Source: Planomicrobium sp. YIM 101495
GTDB taxonomy: Bacteria > Bacillota > Bacilli > Bacillales_A > Planococcaceae
Length of the DNA: 64,000 bases
Direction of reading: 5' to 3'
NCBI RefSeq assembly: GCF_009707665.1
Contig: NZ_WLZW01000001.1
Location: 1,364,001 to 1,428,000 of the forward strand
Under the pieces are notes generated by a model. The model was not told the DNA's origin and did no database searches. It saw only the letters and a list, made by a program, of their open reading frames with translations. This document shows positions 8,265 through 16,636 of the stretch, piece by piece; position 1 is the stretch's first letter; every line of letters starts with the position of its first letter. A program made the translations under genes and the position numbers.

Positions 8265-9254
8265 TCACCCTCTATACAACGGAAAGAAATCCTTGTTCAG
8301 CGGGGCAGCCGTGCGTTCCCGGATTGCCACCAGCTCGGCGTAACCCGCCTCGTCCCGGATCCGTTTCCCCATCAGCAACTTCAACGGCTCCGTTTTGGTG
8401 AAGCCCCTCTTGAACCGGATCACGACTTCATTCCCGCCGCCGAGATGGACTTCCTTCTTGCCTTGTTCCACGCCCCAGCGGCACGCCTCGTGCAGGATCA
8501 GGCTATTGGCCGCCAAGTGGTAGTACGCCGGATCGTTGCCGGTCAGATGGTAGTGCATGTAATCGCCGTGATGGACCACGAGCGAAGACGAGATATAGTT
8601 GCCTTCGAATTTCGCATTGATGAAAAACTGCTTGCCGCCGAACACATCGAACGAATCACGCAGAAATGCCTCCGAGAACAAGTAGTACGCATTGTCCACA
8701 CCGTTTTTCCGCGCCATCAACTCATACAAGCGGTGAAATTCCTTGGCGGTGGCACCGGTGTAATCGAATTCGATTTCGACGTTTTGTTTTCTCGCTTTCC
8801 TCACTTGCGTCCGGGCTTTCGGTGAGAATTCGTCCATGAACACATCCCCGACGGTCAAGTCGATCCAGAGCGTATGCCCGTTGTCCCGCAGTTCGTACAA
8901 CTCTTCGAAATCAGCCAAGTTCCGGATCCACGGATTGAACCGGACATATTCCGTCACGATGCGGTGCTCCGTGCAATATTCCCCGAACGACGCGTCGAAC
9001 CGCGCCACGAGTTCCGCCCGCCGTCCTTCCGCACAGCGCAGAATCACCGGCCCACTGAAGCCGTACGGCGTGATCGTGTCGAAGAAAGCCGTCTTCTCTC
9101 CCTTCACTGAAATCTCCCGAAGGATGAACGGATAATACACATGGCCGAGCGCCTCGTTCAGTTCAAAAATCCGCAGCACACCGTCTTTTTCTTTCGACTC
9201 GAAAAACTTCCCCCACTCAGGCAGGAAATAAATATCCGGAACGACCGTCACCAT
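8265..9254 (-). CDS. FemAB/GNAT-fold (Acetyltransf_6-like) transferase 1
   Basis: A 329-residue protein. The start is ATG 9254, which follows GAGGGGGAG by four bases; a longer reading from GTG 9272 would bury that site. The N-terminal half has a degenerate acyltransferase lobe (TITPYGFSGPVI). The C-terminal half has the GNAT-like core of FemAB-related proteins: SPKARTQVRKARK (near 140, basic helix), FHRLYELMARKNGVDNAYY, then SSSLVVHHGDYMHYHLTGNDPAYYHLAANSLIL near 225-255 and HLGGG near 277. FemAB proteins transfer aminoacyl groups from tRNA to lipid II, and relatives modify exopolysaccharide precursors. This one is cytosolic with no membrane segment. It is paralogous to its neighbour at 9293 (same TPYG(F/Y)(S/G)GPVI block, same HLxG and GGG motifs). 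Operon with that gene (38-bp gap) and the DegT-like gene. Confidence 0.75.
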   Translation of the reverse strand: MVTVVPDIYFLPEWGKFFESKEKDGVLRIFELNEALGHVYYPFILREISVKGEKTAFFDTITPYGFSGPVILRCAEGRRAELVARFDASFGEYCTEHRIVTEYVRFNPWIRNLADFEELYELRDNGHTLWIDLTVGDVFMDEFSPKARTQVRKARKQNVEIEFDYTGATAKEFHRLYELMARKNGVDNAYYLFSEAFLRDSFDVFGGKQFFINAKFEGNYISSSLVVHHGDYMHYHLTGNDPAYYHLAANSLILHEACRWGVEQGKKEVHLGGGNEVVIRFKRGFTKTEPLKLLMGKRIRDEAGYAELVAIRERTAAPLNKDFFPLYRG

Positions 9255-9292
9255 CTGGCTCCCCCTCTTCACTGTTGTGTTGGTTCACATGG

Positions 9293-10267
9293 TCAGCGCT
9301 GGACTGGTGCAACGAGCGACGCGCTTGCCGCTTGTGCAGCTGGATACAACAACTCGTGCATCTCCTCATCCCACACTTTGTGGCTGACGAAATAATCGAA
9401 ATCGGTATGTTTGCCGAACTGCTTCTTGAACACATAAAGCGGATCGTCGGGGCTGCCGCTCGTCCCGCCGCCTTCATGGATCAGCTCCATGCCGCGCGTT
9501 TTCCCCCATTCCACAAGCGCATAGCGCAGCATCGCACTCGGTGCCAGCGCGTGATGCTGTGCATCCGTCCCCGACAAATGGATGTGAATCAACTTCCCGT
9601 AAAAGAAGTTCAACCCCATCCCGATGACGTTCCCTTCGTATTCGACTTCCACTAACAGCACGTACTTCCCCAAGTAATGCAGCAGGTTCCGGAAATACGC
9701 CGCATCAAAAAAATAGACGTCATCCGCCGCCTTCCGCTTCATCGTCTCGTGATACATCTCCTGGAACGCATCCAAGCTGTCCGGATTCGCGGTCACCCGG
9801 CACACCACCCCGGCCTCCAGCGCTTTTCGGATGCTCTTTTGCTTGGACTTGGAGAACTCTTCCTTGACTGGATCGCCAAAATCCTTCAAGTTCGTCCCCG
9901 TCGTCTTTCGCCGCAACGTCAGCGCGTAACAGACGCTGAAATCCGCGGCATTCCCAAGCACCGGATGAAACCGGACGAATTCACTGACAATGCGCTGCTC
10001 CTTGCAATACACCCTGAACGCCGCTTCGAACGCACGCACCAATTCCTTCTTCCCTCCGGTACACTGAGTGATCACCGGTCCCCCGTAGCCATATGGCGTG
10101 ACCAGTTCGTAATACTCGTCCTCGCCCGTGCGCACAGGCACCGGCCGCTTGATGAACAAATGCCGGACCACTCCAAAATCGCTTCGGTGTTCAAAAACTG
10201 CACAGGCACCTTTCTCAATTCCTTCATACAGCAAGCCGTACTTTTCCTCGAAATATAAATCTAGCAT
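9293..10267 (-). CDS. FemAB/GNAT-fold (Acetyltransf_6-like) transferase 2
   Basis: A 324-residue paralogue of the preceding protein and first gene of the operon. ATG 10267 follows AGAAGGGAA. Landmarks: LVTPYGYGGPVI (about 71-82), SKSKQKSIRKALEAG (near 140), YHETMKRKAADDVYFF (near 170), GMGLNFFYGKLIHIHLSGTDAQHHALAPSAML (split core, near 215-245) and HEGGGTSG near 268. The HxHLSGTD / HYHLTGND correspondence with the neighbour shows an old duplication. It is probably an N-acyl or aminoacyl transferase acting on a lipid-linked or nucleotide-linked precursor in the cytoplasm. An alternative is a plain GNAT acetyltransferase. The divergent gene at 10588 shares its upstream region of about 320 bp, in which no clear promoter stands out. 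Confidence 0.75.
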   Translation of the reverse strand: MLDLYFEEKYGLLYEGIEKGACAVFEHRSDFGVVRHLFIKRPVPVRTGEDEYYELVTPYGYGGPVITQCTGGKKELVRAFEAAFRVYCKEQRIVSEFVRFHPVLGNAADFSVCYALTLRRKTTGTNLKDFGDPVKEEFSKSKQKSIRKALEAGVVCRVTANPDSLDAFQEMYHETMKRKAADDVYFFDAAYFRNLLHYLGKYVLLVEVEYEGNVIGMGLNFFYGKLIHIHLSGTDAQHHALAPSAMLRYALVEWGKTRGMELIHEGGGTSGSPDDPLYVFKKQFGKHTDFDYFVSHKVWDEEMHELLYPAAQAASASLVAPVQR

Positions 10268-10587
10268 GGTTTCCCTTCTTTCCCAAGACAGCCTTGCATC
10301 ATTGCCTGTCGGTTCTCATACAAGACACGGAATTAATTCTTTATACCTAAATAAACGTTTGAAATCCTCTTTAAAAGTGATAATTTCCTTCATTATAGGC
10401 TGTTAGACCTTAATTGTCTATTAGTTTTTTAATAATTCTAACTTTTAAAGAATCTTCGCTTCTCGTTTCAATAATCTTGATAAAGCGTAAGAAGCACTGG
10501 CAGCGCATGATTCCAGCTCCCCAGTGTTAAGATATGTGTATGACATTTGGCACTTTCAAAAAACAGAAAAGACCACGAGGTGACGAC

Positions 10588-11320
10588 ATGAAAAGATTCT
10601 TAACCAAAAAGACGTTGGTGATCGCGCTTGCTTCACTCGCCATCTTATTGCTTCTGCTTCGGCGGATTTTATCTCTGGTCGCAGGACACGCTCGAGGCGA
10701 TCGGTGCGGAGGGAATCGAGATAGAGGAAGTGGCACCCGAAGACGGCTGGTATGTGTATGAAGCAGCGGATGCAGCACAAGGGTTGGTTATTTACCCTGG
10801 CACAAAAGTTGAGCCGCAGGCATATGCCTATTTGGCACAGGGAATCGCAAAGCAAGGCATCACCGTGGCGATTCCTTCAGTAAGACTGAACTTGGCGATC
10901 TTTGATGTGTCGAAAGCGGATGAGATCATCGAGGCGCGCGATGAGCTCGACTGGTTCATTTCCGGCCATTCCATGGGTGGAGCGGCAGCGGCGATGTATG
11001 CGGATAAAAATCTGGACAGTGTCAGCGGACTCATCCTCCTCGGCGCCTACGCAGCAGGCAATGAAGGGTTAAGCGCATCTGACTTGCCGACCTTATCCAT
11101 CGCCGGCTCAGAAGACGGACTCAGCACCCCTGCAAAAATCGAAGACAGCAGCGCCAACTTACCGGCGAACACCGAATTCATCGAAATCCCAGGCGGCAAC
11201 CACGCCTACTTCGGCATCTATGGCAGCCAGTCCGGGGATAACGAAGCAGAGATGAGCGTGCGGGAGCAGCAGGAGATGATTGTGGGATTGATTGTTGAGT
11301 GGATGGAGAATGTGCGCTAA
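10588..11320 (+). pseudogene. Alpha/beta hydrolase, split by a +1 frameshift near 10657
   Basis: The first 24 codons from ATG 10588 (behind ACGAGGTGA) encode a membrane anchor (MKRFLTKKTLVIALASLAIL, then Leu-rich). After CTT 10657-10659 the coding signal moves one base to another frame and continues GGFYLWSQDTLEAIGAEG to the stop at 11320. The joined product would be about 244 residues, the usual size of secreted or anchored alpha/beta-family hydrolases. All catalytic parts are in the second frame: GHSMGG nucleophile elbow, Asp in AGSEDGLST and His in GGNHAYFG. This may be a real mutation or a one-base error in the sequence. A prfB-like slip of the CTT codon to TTC would give exactly the right frame, but no slow codon or stop supports it. 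A terminator follows. Confidence 0.75.
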
Positions 11321-11329
11321 GGAATGATA

Positions 11330-11376
11330 AAAAGACCTCGCACCGCGGAATGTGGAGTTCCTGTGGGGTGAGGTCT
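11330..11376 (+). terminator. Intrinsic terminator of the hydrolase gene
   Basis: AAAGACCTC...GAGGTCTTTT with an inner C-rich/G-rich stem, then TTGGTTTT. Confidence 0.75.
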
Positions 11377-11447
11377 TTTGGTTTTCTATTACTTTCAATA
11401 ATTATTCCTAAAATTTTTTCATTCTATTTTCCAGAGATTCCCCATTT

Positions 11448-11598
11448 GGTCCCTGTGTTCACTTCAATTATGAATAGTTATCTTTCCAACTATTTATACG
11501 ATCAAAAAGCTTCTAACTCCTTCATAATACTTACATCATTTTTCTTTCTATACAATTGTAGTGAATTGACTGAATCGTTTTTGGCACAGGGGCGCGAT
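11448..11598. repeat. About 150-bp MITE-like element, copy C
   Basis: Starts GGTCCCTGTGTTCACTTCAA and ends TTTGGCACAGGGGCGCGATT; contains ATACAATTGTAGTGAATTGACTG. It lies between the hydrolase terminator and the terminator of the minus-strand cyclodeaminase gene. The left flank (TTTTCCAGAGATTCCCCATT) is also shared with copy D, so the element may extend about 20 bp further left. Confidence 0.75.
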
Positions 11599-11610
11599 TC
11601 CATGGAAGCC

Positions 11611-11659
11611 AAAAAAAGCTGCCTCCGAAACCTTTGCGGTTTTTGGAGACAGCTTTTTG
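11611..11659 (-). terminator. Intrinsic terminator of the dctPQM-cyclodeaminase operon
   Basis: On the minus strand AAGCTGTCTCC ... GGAGGCAGCTT with an inner AAACC/GGTTT stem, followed by a seven-T run. It lies 64 bp after the cyclodeaminase stop. Confidence 0.85.
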
Positions 11660-11722
11660 GGGGATGTTTTTATATGGAATAAGCTGTGTTAAGTTTGAAA
11701 TATGGTCTACTTATCCTGATTC

Positions 11723-12754
11723 TTATAGCGAAGAAACTTCACCCGTCCCTAAAAAATCGAACGCTTTCCCCATATTTCTCTTCTTCGCTTCATCCAGGGC
11801 AAATTTCGCTACACTGATGTCCATTGCACCGGTGCCGATCGGAATGCAGATGACCCGCTTATTCTGGAAGTCTTCAATTCTCTTTTTCCCGATTGCCAGT
11901 TCCCCGATCGTCGCGTCAATATGTTCTTCAGTAATTTTGCCTTGTTCGTTCAAGTCTTTCAGTACGCCGCGGTGCAAACATTGCTCAATGTGATCGACGA
12001 CAATGTGATCTGCATTCAGAATGAATTCGTTCTCGACTTCCTGATAGGACCCCATCGGGAAGACGACCGTTCCCGGCTGCACCCATTCATCCTTGAGGAA
12101 GCTGTCCTTCGATTGCGTTACACAAATGATCGTATCTACGTTTTGAGCAGCTTGCTGCGGATTTTCGGCAACTGTAATATTCCCTTTGACATAGGATTTC
12201 ATCGATTCCTTGAAGTTTTCGGCTGCTTCATTGTAGATGTCATAGACGACCAATTCTTCGATTTCGAATACTTCGGCCAGCGCCATCGTCTGCGTTCTCC
12301 CCTGCATCCCGGCTCCGTACAGCCCGACTTTGATGCTCTTTTGGCCTTCTTTGATGTATTTCAATGCATTCGCTGTTTGGGCGCCTGTCCGGAAGTTCGT
12401 AATGAAGGCGCCGTCCATGACGCTGACGAAATTGCCAATTTGCGGATTGATCAATAGGATCATTGAAGTGATATACGGCAGTCCCAGCTCTTTCCGCTTC
12501 CCGAGCAGACCTCCAGCCCATTTGATTCCGGCAATATCCTGCCACCCGATGTACGCGGGCATCGCATTCATGAAGCCTTCGTACGGAGGGTATGCCGCTG
12601 TCTCACCTAAATCGAGCAATACCTTTGTCGGGTTTACGGTTTTTTCACGGCCCATATCCTGGAATGTTTTATCGACCAGATTCACGACATCTTTCATTGT
12701 GACAAGCTCTTTGATTTCTTCCTGGTTTAATAATATCGTCTGTTCCAAATCCAT
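11723..12754 (-). CDS. Ornithine cyclodeaminase / mu-crystallin family NAD(P)-dependent enzyme
   Basis: A 343-residue cytosolic protein from ATG 12754 (AAGGGGAC upstream). It has the family layout: N-terminal substrate domain with PPYEGFMNAMPAYIG (about 56-70), KWAGG (about 78, catalytic Lys region) and SVMDGAFITNFRTGAQTA (about 111-128), then a Rossmann NAD(P) domain with VGLYGAGMQGRTQ (about 142-154). IPIGTGAMDISVA near residue 310 closes the substrate site. Family members include ornithine cyclodeaminase, alanine dehydrogenase and ketimine reductases; the true substrate is not set by sequence. It lies 22 bp after dctM in the same operon, so it probably acts on the compound the TRAP transporter brings in, likely an amino or imino acid. 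GntR control is inferred from the operator upstream of dctP. Confidence 0.88.
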   Translation of the reverse strand: MDLEQTILLNQEEIKELVTMKDVVNLVDKTFQDMGREKTVNPTKVLLDLGETAAYPPYEGFMNAMPAYIGWQDIAGIKWAGGLLGKRKELGLPYITSMILLINPQIGNFVSVMDGAFITNFRTGAQTANALKYIKEGQKSIKVGLYGAGMQGRTQTMALAEVFEIEELVVYDIYNEAAENFKESMKSYVKGNITVAENPQQAAQNVDTIICVTQSKDSFLKDEWVQPGTVVFPMGSYQEVENEFILNADHIVVDHIEQCLHRGVLKDLNEQGKITEEHIDATIGELAIGKKRIEDFQNKRVICIPIGTGAMDISVAKFALDEAKKRNMGKAFDFLGTGEVSSL

Positions 12755-12776
12755 CGTCCCCTTCTAGTAATGCTTT

Positions 12777-14114
12777 TTAATATCCAAACCATCTCGGTAT
12801 CGCCATTGACAACGGTTCAAAGAAGACAGTAAGTAAAATAACCGGGATAAACCCGAAAATAATGAACATCATCGTCGGTCTCACCACTTCACTGAACTTC
12901 GCATTCCCGACTCTCATACCGAAATAAAGTACGCTTGCATAAGGTGGCGTAATACCGCCCATTGCGAGGTTCACCGCCATAATTGCAGCAAAGTGAATCG
13001 GATCCACTCCATAACTGACTACCAGCGGCAATAATAAAGGCGCCGTCAAAATGATGGCAGTAGTATCGTTTACGATCATCCCCACGAATAATAAGAAAAC
13101 CGTTACGATGATCAGAACAATAATCTTACTCTCAGTGATGTCTACGAACACTTCAACGAGTGTTTGAGGAATTCTCATATGAACGTAAGTCTGAGCAAGC
13201 AACAACGAGAAGAAAATCATTGTCATAATCGACCCGACAGAAGATGTCGAATCTTTGAAGAGCCCTACCAGGTTCTTGAATTTCAATTCACGGTAAAGCG
13301 CAATTCCGATGAATATCCCCAAAACACTCGCCACTGCAGCTGCTTCTGTCGGCGTGAAATAGCCGCCGTAAATACCGCCTAAAATGATGACCGGCAACAG
13401 TAAAGAAGGCAATGCAGCGAAAAAGATTCTGGATTTGCTGTTGGCTTCCCCCAGGAATTTGTAGTTCGCCTGCTTGGAAGCGTCAATATCATCAATGTTC
13501 TCATTGTATACATGACCTTTTGAAAAGTACTTTTTGGTATAAATCATATGTATCGCTATGAAAAGTACGATCAATAATAGACCCGGTCCGATAGTTGCTA
13601 AAAAAGAGCCCAACACAGAAGTTCCTGTCGCCCAACCATAAATAATGATCATGACACTCGGTGGTATGAGCGCTCCCAGGACTGAAGAAACACTCACCAA
13701 TGCCGTCGAGTACCCACGAGAATATCCTTGACGGAGCATTCTCGGAATCATGATTTGGCCCACCGACGCTATTCCCGTAAATGAACTTCCAGAGATGGCA
13801 CCGAGGAAACCGGATGTGAGTACAACAACTGCACCGATTGCCCCTTTAATTCTGCCAATAAACAAATTAGCAAACTTCAACAACCGGTCCGCTATTCCGC
13901 TGACACTGACAATGGAACCGAACAAAATGAATAATGGAACCGCTAATAAAGAGGGGCTGATGATCTGGTTGAAGCCCCATAAAGTGATGGTAATAAGCGG
14001 CAGGTCCCCAAAAATAATCATGAATATGACCGCTCCACCGAATGCGAACGGAAGGGGTGTCCCCAGAATCAACAGAACCAGTAACAATAGGATGTTCAAT
14101 ATGAACAGAAGCAT
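12777..14114 (-). CDS. dctM: TRAP transporter large permease subunit DctM
   Basis: A 445-residue integral membrane protein with about 11-13 hydrophobic segments along its whole length. It is the ion-coupled channel subunit of a tripartite ATP-independent periplasmic (TRAP) transporter, here working with a lipid-anchored binding protein. Family marks include the PLPFAFGGAVIFMI start, SGSSFTGIASVGQIMIPRML (a DctM signature region, about 109-128), GALIPPSVMIIIYG (about 145-158), GGYFTPTEAAA near 246 and AVNLAMGGITPPYA near 378. ATG 14114 overlaps the dctQ stop by one base (TGATG), which points to translational coupling. The length is normal for DctM. Confidence 0.95.
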   Translation of the reverse strand: MLLFILNILLLLVLLILGTPLPFAFGGAVIFMIIFGDLPLITITLWGFNQIISPSLLAVPLFILFGSIVSVSGIADRLLKFANLFIGRIKGAIGAVVVLTSGFLGAISGSSFTGIASVGQIMIPRMLRQGYSRGYSTALVSVSSVLGALIPPSVMIIIYGWATGTSVLGSFLATIGPGLLLIVLFIAIHMIYTKKYFSKGHVYNENIDDIDASKQANYKFLGEANSKSRIFFAALPSLLLPVIILGGIYGGYFTPTEAAAVASVLGIFIGIALYRELKFKNLVGLFKDSTSSVGSIMTMIFFSLLLAQTYVHMRIPQTLVEVFVDITESKIIVLIIVTVFLLFVGMIVNDTTAIILTAPLLLPLVVSYGVDPIHFAAIMAVNLAMGGITPPYASVLYFGMRVGNAKFSEVVRPTMMFIIFGFIPVILLTVFFEPLSMAIPRWFGY

Positions 14115-14644
14115 CAGATCCCCCCTTCCTTACGAGATTTCCCAAAGTAGTTTCCTGCAGTTTTGATGCTGATGATCAAGTCGGCCAAAGTATAGATCGT
14201 CATCAGCAATAATCCGACGAACAGTGCTGATTCGATAAAGAACATCGGTATTGACAGAAGCGGACTGAGCTTCCACAAGTCAAATGAATACATGAGGAAG
14301 TTGAACATCCAATACGTCAATACAACTCCAATGGCCAGACTTACGATATTTTTCACGACATGGATAACAGTCAGTACGGCTTCGTTCTTCATAAAAACAT
14401 CCAGGATATCTACAGAAATCTGGGATCTTTCCTGCGACGCGTTTGCCGAGCCAAGCATATACAGCCAAATCGTAGGGATAATGAGCAATTCTTCAATGCC
14501 CATCAGCGGAGCATTGAACGCTCTTAATAACACTTGGACAAAGACCAGGAGCAAAAGCATGATCATCATGAAGACGCCCAGGCTTTGCTGAATAAAAACC
14601 AGCTTAGAAGTCAGTCCTTTATAAGTTGAAATTCCTCTATCCAA
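14114..14644 (-). CDS. dctQ: TRAP transporter small permease subunit DctQ
   Basis: A 176-residue membrane protein with four hydrophobic segments (about residues 16-38, 50-63, 90-112 and 132-153), the size and topology of DctQ. The conserved GIEELLIIPTIWLYMLGSA region lies at about 45-63. It partners DctM in TRAP transporters. It lies 35 bp after dctP and is coupled to dctM through a TGATG overlap. An inside-positive start (MDRGISTYKGLTSK) supports ATG 14644. Confidence 0.9.
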   Translation of the reverse strand: MDRGISTYKGLTSKLVFIQQSLGVFMMIMLLLLVFVQVLLRAFNAPLMGIEELLIIPTIWLYMLGSANASQERSQISVDILDVFMKNEAVLTVIHVVKNIVSLAIGVVLTYWMFNFLMYSFDLWKLSPLLSIPMFFIESALFVGLLLMTIYTLADLIISIKTAGNYFGKSRKEGGI

Positions 14645-14679
14645 AACTCCACTCCCTTACCTAAACTTTATTTCAGCCC

Positions 14680-15711
14680 TTAGTTTTCAATGCCTAATTC
14701 CGTTTTGATGTCCTGGAAAATTGAGCCGTATTCATCTTCGATCAGCGGCCAGACATCTTTGCGGACTTTGTCAGCAAACACTTTCACTTCTTCATCTGTC
14801 AATTCGATGACTTCTACTCCTTCTTCTTCAATTAACTCGTTGTACTTGTTTTGTTCTTCCTCTGCTTGCGCAAAAGCTTTCGTTTCAAATTCTTTTGCAA
14901 CGTTCAGGATCGCTTCCTGATCTTTTTCACTCAGGCTTTCAAATTTGTCTTTGTTCACAGTCAGATAATGCGCTTCAAAATGTGTATTGATCGGCAGAAC
15001 GTACTCCCCTAATTCGCTTAGTTGGTTGTAATACAATTCGGTTCCTCCGCCCAGAACGCCATCCACAACGCCCGTTTGCAGCGAAGTGAACATTTCTGAA
15101 GCCGGAAGCGGTGTTACGATGAATCCGATCCCTTTACCGAATTCTTCGAAAGACTTCATTGCGGGAACGCGGATTTTCAGGTCTTTACTGACTTCCGGAT
15201 TTTTCGGATCAACCGCATCTTTAGCCAAGAATACAGAACCAAAATATTGCGGGTAAACAGCGAGTAATTTAATATTTTGTTTCTCCAATTGTTCAGACAG
15301 GTACTTATTCATCATTCCGTCTTCAGAGTTATATAATTGTTTTGCTTCTTCCCAGTTTGTTACGAGGTAAGGAGCAATTGCTACTTGAAGGGTCGGATCC
15401 ACGCTTGTTCCGAGCGTCGCTAATTGCATTTCGATTTCTCCAGTGGAAACACTTTCCTGGACAAGCTGGTAGTCACCCAATTGAGAGTTGTCGTAGATTT
15501 CGATGTTCACTCTTCCTTCAGTGCTGTCCATTACGTTATCTACGAACTCATTCGCACTTACGTCCGTCCGTGTATCCGCTGGCCGGATGTGATTCAACTT
15601 CCATGTAACTTCCCCATCCCCATCAGCACTGCCAGAATCTCCTGAACCACATGCTGCCAAAACTGCCAAAGCCAAAATCAGAACCAAACTCAGAACCCAT
15701 TTCTTTTGCAT
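14680..15711 (-). CDS. dctP: TRAP transporter substrate-binding lipoprotein DctP
   Basis: A 343-residue extracellular solute-binding protein. The signal peptide MQKKWVLSLVLILALAVLAA ends in a lipobox (LAAC, Cys21), so it is lipid-anchored outside the membrane. The DctP fold is recognisable: WKLNHIRPADTRTD (near 37), ARLIPVPA-like KIRVPAMKSFEEFGKGIG (about 175-192), LPASEMFTSLQTGVVDGVLGG (near 198-218) and HFEAHYLTVNKDKFESL. In the TRAP family the arginine of the R(V/I)P motif binds the substrate carboxylate, so a carboxylic or amino acid is expected. First gene of the operon; promoter, palindromic operator and a cre-like box lie directly upstream. Confidence 0.93.
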   Translation of the reverse strand: MQKKWVLSLVLILALAVLAACGSGDSGSADGDGEVTWKLNHIRPADTRTDVSANEFVDNVMDSTEGRVNIEIYDNSQLGDYQLVQESVSTGEIEMQLATLGTSVDPTLQVAIAPYLVTNWEEAKQLYNSEDGMMNKYLSEQLEKQNIKLLAVYPQYFGSVFLAKDAVDPKNPEVSKDLKIRVPAMKSFEEFGKGIGFIVTPLPASEMFTSLQTGVVDGVLGGGTELYYNQLSELGEYVLPINTHFEAHYLTVNKDKFESLSEKDQEAILNVAKEFETKAFAQAEEEQNKYNELIEEEGVEVIELTDEEVKVFADKVRKDVWPLIEDEYGSIFQDIKTELGIEN

Positions 15712-15738
15712 ATCATTTCTCCTCCCTTTTCCTCTTGA

Positions 15739-15752
15739 TTAAAACGCTTACA
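15739..15752 (-). promoter_or_regulatory. cre-like CcpA box
   Basis: Minus-strand TGTAAGCGTTTTAA fits the consensus TGWNANCGNTNWCA with one mismatch (A for C at position 13). It sits in the dctP leader between the GntR-type palindrome and the start codon, where CcpA binding would block transcription when preferred sugars are present. Inference from the motif only. Confidence 0.5.
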
Positions 15753-15753
15753 T

Positions 15754-15788
15754 TTAATTGTTCAATTGTCCTACAATTGAACAATTAA
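15754..15788. promoter_or_regulatory. Perfect 16-3-16 palindromic operator of the dctP operon
   Basis: TTAATTGTTCAATTGT, spacer CCT, then the exact complement ACAATTGAACAATTAA. It begins about 10 bp after the predicted -10 box, so a bound protein would cover the transcription start. The adjacent FadR-type GntR gene is the obvious candidate binder. The two arms each contain TTGTTCAATTG, longer than a simple GntR half-site, which may allow two dimers. Confidence 0.75.
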
Positions 15789-15798
15789 CATATTTTCA

Positions 15799-15825
15799 TT
15801 ATAATGCTTAAGGTTTAGAATGCAA
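15799..15825 (-). promoter_or_regulatory. Promoter of the dctPQM operon
   Basis: Minus strand TTGCAT (15825-15820), 16-bp spacer, TATAAT (15804-15799), preceded by AT. The palindrome at 15754-15788 lies immediately downstream. Confidence 0.65.
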
Positions 15826-15883
15826 TGATTTTTTAGAAATTTTATTCTATTCGACCAAATAGACAAGATCACTAAAGATTCTC

Positions 15884-15918
15884 CAAATAAAAAAGTCCTA
15901 TGATTAAGTCATAGAACT
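15884..15918 (-). terminator. Intrinsic terminator of the gntR gene
   Basis: Minus-strand AGTTCTATGA, loop CTTAA, TCATAGGACT, then TTTTTTATTT, 17 bp after the gntR stop. It shows that gntR and dctP are separate transcripts. Confidence 0.85.
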
Positions 15919-15934
15919 CTTAGCTGCATAAATT

Positions 15935-16636
15935 TTATTTTTTTGATTCTGTTAAATGGCTTTGAGCATTTTTCAAGTGATGGTACATCGCCTTTTTCGC
16001 TTCCTCTGCGCTGGCTGATTTAATAAAGCCAAAAATAGTTTTATGTTCTTCTATCTCTCCTAATAGATCTTGCAGATCATGGTTATCCATTATTACTTTT
16101 CTGAGCCCTAGAAGTTCTAACGTAATTGACTCCAGAAACTTCCACAGAATTTCGTTATTCGCAATTTTAGCGAGTTCCATATGAAAAGAAAAGCCTACTG
16201 TTGGAGTGTAATATGTACCGTTTTTAATTTGATCGATACTCGTTTCAATAATAATTTCCAAATTCTTAATATCTTTTTCAGTAGCATTTAAGGCAGCTCG
16301 ATAAGTGAGTTCCGGTTCAATAATCAATCGAGTATCCATTAAAGACTCGTAAGTGCTATTTTGTCTCAGTATATTAATGAATTCCATTTTTTGTATATTT
16401 TGATGAGACTCTTCTAACACATGAGTTCCACTGCCAGCCTTTGAAGATATGATATTCAAATGTTCTAAAATCTTCAAGGCTTCTCTTATACTGTTTCTGC
16501 TTACTTGAAAGACTTTAGCCAGTTCGGTTTCAGTAGGTATTCGATCCCCCGCCACCCATTCTCCATTTTTAATCAGCGTTATAATTTGGTTCAAGACATC
16601 TTGGTAAATTAAGTTACGTGATGGTAGTTTATACAT
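15935..16636 (-). CDS. FadR-subfamily GntR transcriptional regulator
   Basis: A 233-residue DNA-binding protein. The N-terminal winged helix (residues about 8-72) has the GntR signature WVAGDRIPTETELAKVFQVSRNSIREALKILEHLNII. The C-terminal FCD ligand domain (about 90-225) is all-helical; it carries RLIIEPELTYRAA (about 107-119), a metal-ligand-type Asp/His set including FHMELAKIANNEIL (about 151-164) and a final HHLKNAQSHL (about 219-228). FCD proteins release DNA when they bind a metal-held carboxylic acid. The adjacent dctPQM-cyclodeaminase operon and its palindromic operator make it the likely local repressor. TTGAGTTTCTCTCAA (near 16671) upstream of its own start is a possible autoregulatory site. 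Confidence 0.9.
   Translation of the reverse strand: MYKLPSRNLIYQDVLNQIITLIKNGEWVAGDRIPTETELAKVFQVSRNSIREALKILEHLNIISSKAGSGTHVLEESHQNIQKMEFINILRQNSTYESLMDTRLIIEPELTYRAALNATEKDIKNLEIIIETSIDQIKNGTYYTPTVGFSFHMELAKIANNEILWKFLESITLELLGLRKVIMDNHDLQDLLGEIEEHKTIFGFIKSASAEEAKKAMYHHLKNAQSHLTESKK

Noticed and set aside
7224-8825. 533-codon open frame on the plus strand
   Set aside because: It lies opposite the DegT-like and FemAB-like genes, whose motifs and ribosome binding sites are convincing. The product is His/Arg/Pro-rich with no family resemblance: a codon-bias shadow.
10650-10670. Programmed +1 frameshift as firm call
   Set aside because: No slow or stop codon in the shift site and no upstream stimulator; mutation or sequence error is simpler.
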